Shown here: one piece after another, positions 37,916 to 45,263 of the stretch
How positions within the stretch are numbered: the first letter of the stretch is position 1
Layout: each line of letters starts with the position of its first letter
From: Pseudogemmobacter humi
GTDB taxonomy: Bacteria; Pseudomonadota; Alphaproteobacteria; Rhodobacterales; Rhodobacteraceae
DNA length: 64,000 nucleotides
NCBI RefSeq assembly: GCF_900609055.1
Contig: NZ_UXAW01000048.1
Location: 215,178 to 279,177, forward strand
Reading direction: 5' to 3'
Made by a program: the position numbers and the translations under genes
The notes under the pieces: generated by a model
Database searches by the model: none
Seen by the model: only the letters and a program-made list of their open reading frames with translations
Told to the model about the DNA's origin: nothing

Positions 37916-39733
37916 TCACGATGGGATCTCCTTTGGCAGAACGAACGGCCTCTGTTCGGCGGCCACCCGGATGGTCAGCATCGATTCGAGCGTGAAATAG
38001 GACCGCAGCAGCCGGAACGCGACATAGTCGGGCAAGGCCAGAAGCAGCGCGGGCAGCCCCGAAATCAGGATGACGAGCACCGCGACCATCAGGGACGCCC
38101 CCAGCATGACCGCGATCAGCGGTTGCCATTCCATCAGCCCGCGGCTGCCGGACCCCAGCAGATACTCGAGAAATCCGAACAGGATCAGCGGGATCATGGC
38201 GGTCCGGCGGGCCGAGTTGAACAGCATGTAGGGCAGCACCAGCCGCCCCCGGATCGAGGACTGGTCGGACAGGATCACCTGCCGGCAACGGGAGCTGACA
38301 TGCAGGACCGAGCGGAACCAGCGCAGCCGCTGCTCGCGCAGATGGGTGAAGCTCACCGGAACCTCGGAGATGTAGCGGATCTTCGGGTCGACGACGATGC
38401 GATAGCCCATCTCGCCGATCCGCATCGAGATATCGGTATCCTCGCCGTTCATTCCGCTGACGAACCCGCCAAGGTCGCGGATCAGCGCGGTGCGGTAGAC
38501 GGCCAGCATGCCGGGAACGCCGACCACACCGTTGATGCTCTGGAGCGCGACGGAATAGAAGCCGTGCTTCACCAGCGTTTCGATCTGGCGGGCGCCATCG
38601 AAAGGGCCGGTCCCCGGAACCATCGGCAGGCCACCGACCACGCCGGTCCGCGGGTGCGCGAACCAGGACACCGCCCGTGCAATCGACCCCGGAAGGATCT
38701 GCGTATCGGCATCGACCCGGATCAGGAGATCCGTCTCTGTCAGCCGCAGGCCGGTGTTCAGGGCATGCGCCTTGCCGGGCGTCCCCTCGCGGATCACGCG
38801 GCCCGAGATATTCGCGCATGCGGCAAAGGTGGTGGTGGCGATCTCGCCGGTGCGATCACGTGAATTGTTGTCGATCAGCAGCACATGGACCCTGCCGCCA
38901 TAGTCCCTGGCGGCAAGGTCCAGCGCCTCGATTGTGCGGGCGATGATGTATTCCTCGTTGAAGGCGGGAACGATCACCGTCACGTCCGGGCTGAAGCCGG
39001 GATTGGCGGACCTGTCGCGGCGCATGAACCGCGCCGTCAGGTAAAGCAGCAGGAAGAACAGCGGCAGCACGAGAAAGACCCCGGGGCCAAGCCCGCCCAG
39101 GATGCCGCCATCGCGCAGCGTGCGGACCAGGCCCGCGGCCTTGTGCTCGACCAGTTGGGCGCCCAGCACCGCAAGGATCACAAGTCCTGCCGCCAGCGCA
39201 AGATTCCGCCGGAAGCCGTCATCGTGGCGCCTGATCGCAATCGCCCTCGGCAAGGTTGCATGTTCGAGCAGCCTGAGCGCGAACAGCGCCCAGCCGGACA
39301 GCCCGCTCAGGATCTCTGCCAGATGGAGCGGGACCGGAAGGCCCGTCGCGCTGGCGACCGTCGCGAGGCCGAGGTCGATCGACAGGCATATGATGGCATA
39401 GGTTGGCAGCAGGTCGGCGATCAGGCGGATCCGCGTCGCGTTATCGCGGCCCCAGAACAGGGCGAAGCAGAACAGAAAGGTGACCGAGAACGCACGCAGC
39501 CCGATGGCATGACCGCCCGTGAAACCGAGGGGAAGGATATAGTCGCCCGCCGGGAAGAACCGGGCAAGCGGTCCGTGGAACAGCAACACGATCTGCGCCG
39601 CCGAAAGCGCGCAGAACACCAGCAGCAGCATCGGCGCGCGCCAGAGCGGCAGCGGCCGGGCGAAGGTTCCCGGTGCGCTGTCGACCGAGGCGAAGACCGC
39701 CGGCCCGCTGCCGGTGGTCGCGCCGGCTGTCAC
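37916..39733 (-). CDS. Membrane GT2 processive polysaccharide synthase
   Basis: 605 residues. Six hydrophobic helices (about 35-235) precede a cytosolic GT2 domain (about 250-480) and two or more helices follow. The processive-synthase motifs are all present: VIVPAFNE, DAD at 341-343, GED at 430-432 and QRLRW at 468-472. This is the cellulose/hyaluronan synthase type, which joins polymerisation to translocation. There is no C-terminal PilZ domain, so it is not a standard BcsA. Polymer identity is unknown; neighbours suggest a modified sugar. The start overlaps the BcsB-like stop. Confidence 0.85.
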   Translation of the reverse strand: MTAGATTGSGPAVFASVDSAPGTFARPLPLWRAPMLLLVFCALSAAQIVLLFHGPLARFFPAGDYILPLGFTGGHAIGLRAFSVTFLFCFALFWGRDNATRIRLIADLLPTYAIICLSIDLGLATVASATGLPVPLHLAEILSGLSGWALFALRLLEHATLPRAIAIRRHDDGFRRNLALAAGLVILAVLGAQLVEHKAAGLVRTLRDGGILGGLGPGVFLVLPLFFLLLYLTARFMRRDRSANPGFSPDVTVIVPAFNEEYIIARTIEALDLAARDYGGRVHVLLIDNNSRDRTGEIATTTFAACANISGRVIREGTPGKAHALNTGLRLTETDLLIRVDADTQILPGSIARAVSWFAHPRTGVVGGLPMVPGTGPFDGARQIETLVKHGFYSVALQSINGVVGVPGMLAVYRTALIRDLGGFVSGMNGEDTDISMRIGEMGYRIVVDPKIRYISEVPVSFTHLREQRLRWFRSVLHVSSRCRQVILSDQSSIRGRLVLPYMLFNSARRTAMIPLILFGFLEYLLGSGSRGLMEWQPLIAVMLGASLMVAVLVILISGLPALLLALPDYVAFRLLRSYFTLESMLTIRVAAEQRPFVLPKEIPS

Positions 39734-41421
39734 GGTCCTTCTCCGTCGGTTCGGTCCCCGGCCTCCGGCGGCGCCTCCGGCGCGTCCTGCGCCGGTCCGA
39801 TCAGCAGTCCCAGGGCATGATCGGAAATCTGACGCAGGCCGGGCTGGTCGGACAAGGCGACAAGGCGGGGGCCATTGTCTTCCCGCAGATAGACCCAGCC
39901 TTCCTGTCGGAGCGCCGTATCAGGATCCGGCAGATCGGCAAGACGCAGGATCGAGACCGATGCACCGCCCGCTCCTTCCTTCGGCATGGCGGGAAGGTCG
40001 GCCAGCAGTCGCGCGGCCGCCTGTGCCTCTGGAATGGTCAGGGCCGAAACACCGGCGGGGTCAAATGCGGCACTGTCGCCGACAAGATCGGCAAGCTGCG
40101 CCGATATTCCCCGGACGCGGCCCACCCCCGGCAAGAGGACGGAATCCGCGGCAAGTTCGGCGATCAGCGGAGGACCGTCATTGCAGACCCCCTCCACGCC
40201 GAAGCTCCGCCCGACGGTAATCTCGATCTGATTGCCGTGCCGCAGAAGCTCCGGTGGCAGCGCCGCACGGCGGCGCAGTTCCCCCTCCGTCGTGGTGAAG
40301 GCTTCGATCAGGCTGCCGTTGAGGGTGACATGGACGAGCCAGCCTTGCCCGGCCCCGTCGGGCATCTGGCGGGGGGCCGGTCCCGCAGGGATCAGGGGCC
40401 CAAGCCGCAGCCCGTAGTCGAGCGTCGCGGGCAGGCGGCCGTCCGGCAGGTCGTCCGCGGTGAAGCCATGGCGCCAGCTGTGCGATCCGGTGAAGGTCCG
40501 CAGCGATGCCCCGCCGGTTTCGCCGTCGGTCAGCGCGAGCGGCCATTCCCGTCTCATGGAAGGGCCGTTCCATGATCCCGGCCCGGCCAGCATGGCCGCA
40601 AGGTCGCCGGGCGTGGCCATGAACCCGCCCGGCTCCGCCCCGGTTGGCCGCAATTCGATCTCAAGGCCCGCACGGATCGCCTGCGCGGCAAGCATCAGCA
40701 GCTTTGCCTTGCTCTCATCCGTGCCGTCTTTGGGCCAGGCCAGCCCTGCCACCCCGCCAGCCGCACGATACCGGTCATCTGGCAAGACCAGCGGCCGGGC
40801 GGTAAGCGCGTCGAGCCGCGCCTCGGGCGCAAGGGTGACCAGTGCGTTGCCGATATCGGTGCTGCAAAGCCCCGTGGTGGAAACCCCGGTTACCGCGAAG
40901 GATATCTGCACCGTGTTGCGTGCAAGATCGCGGGCCAGCAGCGGCAGCACCAGTTCCCGGCGCTCGCGACCGGCGGCAAGCAGAACCTCGTGCCGCCTTT
41001 GCCCGTTGACCGAGACCCGAAGGATCGCGTTCACGGTGTCCGGGATTTCCGAGACATAGGGCAGCACCAGACTGGCTTCGGTCACCCGATGGCCCATCGG
41101 CAGCAAAAAGGCCATCCGGCCATAGCCCGGCAGGCCGGAGATCTGGACATTGCGCCCCACCGGAACGCCTCCCGCCGGCAGGATGGCGATCCTTGGCGAC
41201 AAGGCGCGGCCAATGCTGCCCGCGGGGGTTTCCGCGCGCGCGGCGCCATCGCCGACCCAGAACGGACCAGCGCCTGAATAGCCTGTGTCGGGGACAGGCG
41301 GCGACCCGTTCCCCCCCGTGGCATCGACGACATCGGGCTGCTGCACGTGAACGGTCTGCAGCACGGACCCGGCGGCGAGCCCGATCACACCGAGCCCGAG
41401 AATCCGTAACATGGTGCGCAA
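39730..41421 (-). CDS. BcsB-like periplasmic polysaccharide synthase subunit
   Basis: 563 residues with an N-terminal membrane anchor or signal (about 4-24). The middle resembles BcsB: ISGLPGYGRMAFLLPMGHRVTEASLVLPYVSE, NAILRVSVNGQRR, LARNTVQISFAV. BcsB carries growing glycan through the periplasm next to the synthase. The usual C-terminal transmembrane anchor is not seen. The ATG is 62 bases below the SqdB-like stop and its end overlaps the synthase start by 4 bases. Confidence 0.75.
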   Translation of the reverse strand: MRTMLRILGLGVIGLAAGSVLQTVHVQQPDVVDATGGNGSPPVPDTGYSGAGPFWVGDGAARAETPAGSIGRALSPRIAILPAGGVPVGRNVQISGLPGYGRMAFLLPMGHRVTEASLVLPYVSEIPDTVNAILRVSVNGQRRHEVLLAAGRERRELVLPLLARDLARNTVQISFAVTGVSTTGLCSTDIGNALVTLAPEARLDALTARPLVLPDDRYRAAGGVAGLAWPKDGTDESKAKLLMLAAQAIRAGLEIELRPTGAEPGGFMATPGDLAAMLAGPGSWNGPSMRREWPLALTDGETGGASLRTFTGSHSWRHGFTADDLPDGRLPATLDYGLRLGPLIPAGPAPRQMPDGAGQGWLVHVTLNGSLIEAFTTTEGELRRRAALPPELLRHGNQIEITVGRSFGVEGVCNDGPPLIAELAADSVLLPGVGRVRGISAQLADLVGDSAAFDPAGVSALTIPEAQAAARLLADLPAMPKEGAGGASVSILRLADLPDPDTALRQEGWVYLREDNGPRLVALSDQPGLRQISDHALGLLIGPAQDAPEAPPEAGDRTDGEGP

Positions 41422-41483
41422 CTTATCCTCCTCCCGGCCGGTCGCATCCGTCCGCCCCCGGAAACAGCCAGGGGCGGATGTGA

Positions 41484-42704
41484 TCAGGCAGTTATCGCCG
41501 TGGACGGCACCGCATCGGCCGCCATGTCCGCGCGCCAGAGCGACTGCGCCGGTATCCGCGAAAGGTCGCAGCGGTCGGCATAGCGCAGCGAGATTTCCAG
41601 CGTTTCGGTCAGCAGGCCGTCGGAAAGGGTGATCGGTTTCAGGCCGAGTTCGAGAAACGAGCGGTTGGAAACCACAAGATCGTTCTCGGCCGCTTCGAGG
41701 CGCGGATTGTCGACGAAGCTGATCTTCGCGCCGGTGATCCGCGCGACCAGAGCAGCCAGGTCGCGGATGCGGTGGGTCTCGGTCATCTGGTTGCGGATGC
41801 GCACCGGCTCGCCACGCGCCGGAGGGTTCTGCACCGCCAGCGCGATGCAGCGCACGGTGTCCTGAATGTGGATGAAGGCCCGGGTCTGCCCGCCCGTCCC
41901 ATGCACGGTCAGGGGATGGCCAACCGCCGCCTCGATCAGGAAACGGTTCAGCACGGTGCCATAATCGCCGTCATAGTCGAAACGGTTGATCAACGCCGGG
42001 TCGCGCCGCGTTTCTTCGGTCTGGGTGCCCCAGACGATGCCCTGATGCAGGTCGGTGATCCGCAGCCCGTCGTTCCTGGCGTAGAACTGGAACAGAAGCT
42101 GATCGAGCGATTTCGTCAGATGATAGACGCTGCCCGGGTTGGTCGGATAGAGGATCCTGCGCGACAGCATCCGATCCGACGGGCCTTTCAGAAAGACCTC
42201 CAGATAGCCTTCGGGGATCTCCAGCCCGTCGCCGTCATAGCCATAGACGCCCATCGTGCCGAGATGGATGACATGGGCATCGAGCCCCACAGATGACAGG
42301 GCGACCAGCAGATTATGCGTCGCGTTGATGTTGTTGTCGACGGTGTAGCGTTTTTCCGTCGGTCCCTTCATCGAATAGGGGGCCGCGCGTTGTTCTGCGA
42401 AATGGATGACGGTTTCGGGCCGCACACGGTCCAGAAGGGCCGCCAGCCCATCGTAATCCTGCGCCACGTCGAGGGTGACAAAATCGATATGCGCGCCGGA
42501 GACGCGGGACCAGGCCGCAAGCCGCTCCGGGGGCGAGGCGATCGGCGTCAGGCTCTGGGCCCCAAGCTGATCTGCGATGGCCCGTCGCGACAGGTTGTCC
42601 ACAATGGTGACCGCGTGGCCGATGCTGGAAAGGTGCAGGGCCGTCGGCCAGCCGCAAAACCCGTCCCCACCAATGATCAGTACAGCCCCTGCATCCAAAG
42701 CCAT
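41484..42704 (-). CDS. UDP-sulfoquinovose synthase-like NAD-dependent epimerase/dehydratase
   Basis: 406 residues of extended SDR fold. It closely matches the SqdB/SQD1 family, which makes UDP-sulfoquinovose from UDP-glucose and sulfite: GGDGFCGWPTALHLS (12-26), LTPIAS (52-57), HFAEQRAAPYS, the catalytic T150 (HLGTMGVYG), Y194 and K198 (YHLTK), and AAVGHPLTVHGTGGQTRAFI. No SQDG lipid gene is adjacent. It heads the polysaccharide operon. ATG 42704 chosen; TTG 42731 is in frame too. It could instead act on another sugar nucleotide. Confidence 0.78.
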   Translation of the reverse strand: MALDAGAVLIIGGDGFCGWPTALHLSSIGHAVTIVDNLSRRAIADQLGAQSLTPIASPPERLAAWSRVSGAHIDFVTLDVAQDYDGLAALLDRVRPETVIHFAEQRAAPYSMKGPTEKRYTVDNNINATHNLLVALSSVGLDAHVIHLGTMGVYGYDGDGLEIPEGYLEVFLKGPSDRMLSRRILYPTNPGSVYHLTKSLDQLLFQFYARNDGLRITDLHQGIVWGTQTEETRRDPALINRFDYDGDYGTVLNRFLIEAAVGHPLTVHGTGGQTRAFIHIQDTVRCIALAVQNPPARGEPVRIRNQMTETHRIRDLAALVARITGAKISFVDNPRLEAAENDLVVSNRSFLELGLKPITLSDGLLTETLEISLRYADRCDLSRIPAQSLWRADMAADAVPSTAITA

Positions 42705-42815
42705 GTTCTTAACCGATTCTTTACTCGTCAACCACGTTCATCATATACTTTATATATTGATTACATACTATAGAATACGAAGTTCCTTAACGAATGCGTT
42801 GAGGCAGGACGGTGG
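42705..42815 (-). promoter_or_regulatory. AT-rich promoter region of the polysaccharide operon
   Basis: The 40-100 bases above the SqdB-like gene are strikingly AT-rich for this genome, with several TATA-like -10 candidates on the minus strand (around 42740-42775). No regulator binding site is recognised. Base composition suggests foreign origin or a bent promoter. Confidence 0.45.
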
Positions 42816-42962
42816 TGACGGCAACAGAAACGGGGCTACACAAGCAGCGTTGCTCCGTAATTATGCCGGGGCCGCTCATGGCTCAGAAACCGCTGTCTGT
42901 TTCGGGGGCGGATTTCAGAGCGCTGATTGCGTGATCTGCTGCGCCTGCTGGTGGCCGGCATC

Positions 42963-43157
42963 ATGACCAGCCCCTGCAATGTCCTGTTTCTCTGCACTGG
43001 GAATTTAGCGCGCTCGATCCTGGCCCGAACCTGGATATCTCCACAGCGGCCTGTGAGAGGTGGCAGCTTCGGGGCCGGAGACAGGACCGTATCTGATCAC
43101 ATGCCCAACCGACCCATGTCTCGTCTCTCTGCGGAAAGTGCTGAAGATCTGGGGTAA
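42963..43157 (+). pseudogene. Arsenate reductase / low-molecular-weight phosphatase fragment
   Basis: About 22 residues, CNVLFLCTGNLARSILA, match the N-terminal P-loop of thioredoxin-coupled ArsC or LMW tyrosine phosphatases (normally CTGNSARS). After that the frame is unrelated and stops after 64 codons. The invariant serine is leucine here. A gene relic in decayed DNA; the sequence just upstream could be the tail of an ArsR-like regulator, but that is weak. Confidence 0.6.
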
Positions 43158-43407
43158 GAGCGGAAGGATGCCGCCTGCCCCTTTGCGCTGCTGGAGCGGG
43201 TTGGAAGCCAGCGGCCCGTCAGGAACCCGTTTGGCGGTGACGATCAGCCTTGCGACGTTCCTCAGAATCCGCCGACAGCGTCGGTGCATCATCTGATCAC
43301 GAAATTGCAACGCCGCGCACAGAAGTCACAGTCATGGAGCGGGCGATTTCAAGGTGTCAGAACCGCTCCGGCACTCCTTTCTGATGGGATATCAGAGGCA
43401 GGGCGGA
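43158..43407. other. Decayed intergenic DNA
   Basis: About 250 bases following the ArsC-like fragment. Frames here do not resemble known proteins and no ribosome site or terminator is evident. Probably degenerate island DNA. Confidence 0.4.
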
Positions 43408-43442
43408 AGCCCCCGGCGGGGGTATTTCCGTCAGGACGAAAG
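43408..43442. repeat. Family B element, copy 5
   Basis: AGCCCCCGGCGGGGGTATTT followed by CCGTCAGGACGAAAG, in the same orientation as copy 4 at 36326. The two bracket the polysaccharide island. Confidence 0.65.
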
Positions 43443-43505
43443 TCCCTTTACTCCTGAACCAGGGAGCGGGCGCCACTGGTTCGGCCTGCATCCCGGGGCT
43501 CTCTG

Positions 43506-44543
43506 CTACGCCAGGGCGTCGGGCCGGAAGGCCGGGGGGATCCCGTCCTCGTCCGCCAGCACCAGCGCCGCCAGCAGTTCGGCGCAGCGCGGCGCCATGC
43601 CGAAGCCGGTCTTGAAGCCGCCGTTCGCGATGAAATGCCCTTCGCGCCCCGGCCAGGCACCAATGAGCGGCATCCGGCTTTTCGCCCGCGGCCGCAGCCC
43701 GGCCCACAGCTCCAGCACCTCGGCCCGGGCGAGGCACGGCAGCAGCGCGCGGGCGCGGGCGATCAGGTCATGGGCCTGGCGGTCGGGGCCGGGCTCAGAC
43801 CATTGCGTCTCGCTGGTCGAACCCACCGCCACCGTCCCGTTGGCATGGGGCACGAGATGCAGCCCGGGCGCGTAGATCTGCGGCAGGTCGCGGGCGTCAT
43901 GGCGCAGGAGCGCGGCCTGGCCCTTCACCCCGGAGCCCACCGTCCGGCCCAGAGCGGCTGAAAGATCGCCAAGCCCCGCGACCCCGGTGGCGTGGATCAC
44001 CTGACCCTCGTCGCGGCCCTCGCCGATCACGATCTCTGCGCCCGTGGCGCGCAGGGCGGCCAGCAGCGCGGCTCCGGCGGCGCGGGGCGAGAGGCGGGCG
44101 GTCAGGGTGTCGAAGATCAGAAACCCGGTGGGTGAGGCGGGCTCCCATTCGGCGCCCGTCGCCTCCTGCACCTGCCAGAGCGCCGCGCCGCGCCAGAGCG
44201 TTTTTGCCGCTTCGGCGCGCTCGCGCGCCAGGTCCACCGCCCGCGCATCCGCCAGCGGTTGCAACCGGCCCGAACGCAGATAGCCGGGGTCTTCGCCGCC
44301 CGCCTGCGCCACCTCGCGCCACCAGCTTTCGGCCATCAGCAGGCTGTCGAACTGGAAGCCCTTCATCTCGTTCCAGCTTTCCGGCGCATGGGGAGCCAGC
44401 GCGCCCACCAGCCCGCCCGAGGCCCCGGCGCCGATCCGCTCGCGCTCGATCAGCCGCACCTTCGCGCCGCGCCGCGCGCAGGCCCAGGCCACCGAGAGGC
44501 CAAAGATCCCGCCGCCGCGCACCGTCACATCCACGCTTGCCAT
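43506..44543 (-). CDS. FAD-dependent oxidoreductase (DAO family; MnmC2-like)
   Basis: 345 residues of D-amino-acid-oxidase fold with a dinucleotide loop VRGGGIFGLSVAWACARRG near the start and IANGGFKTGFGMAPRCAELLA at the end. It is divergent from mnmD with 30 bases between them. In E. coli the two activities, FAD oxidase and methyltransferase, are fused in MnmC; the arrangement suggests that this protein is the separate oxidase half, removing the carboxymethyl group in mnm5s2U synthesis. A glycine-oxidase role is the alternative. Confidence 0.75.
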   Translation of the reverse strand: MASVDVTVRGGGIFGLSVAWACARRGAKVRLIERERIGAGASGGLVGALAPHAPESWNEMKGFQFDSLLMAESWWREVAQAGGEDPGYLRSGRLQPLADARAVDLARERAEAAKTLWRGAALWQVQEATGAEWEPASPTGFLIFDTLTARLSPRAAGAALLAALRATGAEIVIGEGRDEGQVIHATGVAGLGDLSAALGRTVGSGVKGQAALLRHDARDLPQIYAPGLHLVPHANGTVAVGSTSETQWSEPGPDRQAHDLIARARALLPCLARAEVLELWAGLRPRAKSRMPLIGAWPGREGHFIANGGFKTGFGMAPRCAELLAALVLADEDGIPPAFRPDALA

Positions 44544-44573
44544 CCCGCCCCCGCTGCCGCAAAGCTCGGGGCC

Positions 44574-45263
44574 ATGTCACAGCTCCCCGTGCCACAGCTC
44601 CCCGTGCCACAAACTCCCGTCCTGTCCTGGCTCGGCGATGCGATACCCGTCGCCACCGCCTTTGACGATCCCTATTTCAGCCTGAAAGGCGGGCTGGAGG
44701 AAACGCGACATGTTTTCCTGCGCGGCAACGGCCTGCCCGAACGGCTGACGGACGGGTTCCATGTGGCGGAACTGGGGTTCGGGACCGGCCTGAACCTGCT
44801 GGCGCTGGCGCTGGCCTGGCAAGGCCCGGGGCGGCTGCATTACACCAGTTTCGAGGCTTTCCCGATGGCGGCCCCGGACATGGCCCGGGCGCTGGCGCAT
44901 TTCCCCGAGGCCGGCGCCGTGGCGGGACCGCTGCTCGCGGCCTGGGAAAAGCGCCTGACGCGGTTCGATCTGCCCGGGATCAGCGTCATCATCGTGACCG
45001 GCGACGCGCGCGAGACGCTGCCCGCCTGGACCGCGTCGGCGGATGCCTGGTTTCTCGACGGTTTTTCGCCCGCGAAGAACCCCGAGATGTGGGGCGCGGA
45101 TCTGATGACCGCGGTCGCGCGACACACAAAGCCGGGGGGCAGTTTCGCCACCTATACCGCGGCGGGCCATGTGCGGCGCGCGCTGGCGGATGCGGGGTTC
45201 ACCGTCAGCCGCCTGCCCGGTTTCGCGGGCAAGCGGCATATGTCGGCCGGGCGGCTGGCCTGA
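44574..45263 (+). CDS. mnmD: tRNA 5-methylaminomethyl-2-thiouridine methyltransferase MnmD
   Basis: 229 residues. The MnmC1/MnmD signature is seen: PVATAFDDPYFSLKGGLEETRHVFL, the SAM loop VAELGFGTGLNLL, and WFLDGFSPAKNPEMWG, which is diagnostic. Completes mnm5 modification of wobble U34 in tRNAs. The first codons hold a tandem 15-base repeat (QLPVP QLPVP QTPVL). Its stop abuts the convergent DUF4139 stop. Confidence 0.88.
   Translation: MSQLPVPQLPVPQTPVLSWLGDAIPVATAFDDPYFSLKGGLEETRHVFLRGNGLPERLTDGFHVAELGFGTGLNLLALALAWQGPGRLHYTSFEAFPMAAPDMARALAHFPEAGAVAGPLLAAWEKRLTRFDLPGISVIIVTGDARETLPAWTASADAWFLDGFSPAKNPEMWGADLMTAVARHTKPGGSFATYTAAGHVRRALADAGFTVSRLPGFAGKRHMSAGRLA

Noticed and set aside
36996..38819. 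607-codon continuous frame covering the barrel gene and beyond
   Set aside because: The part above 37919 is an out-of-frame shadow of the GT2 synthase; only the lower part with the signal peptide is real.
37916..41421. Straight cellulose synthase BcsA-BcsB call
   Set aside because: No PilZ domain, no BcsB C-terminal anchor, no BcsC TPR or BcsZ cellulase, and a sugar-modifying gene leads the operon.
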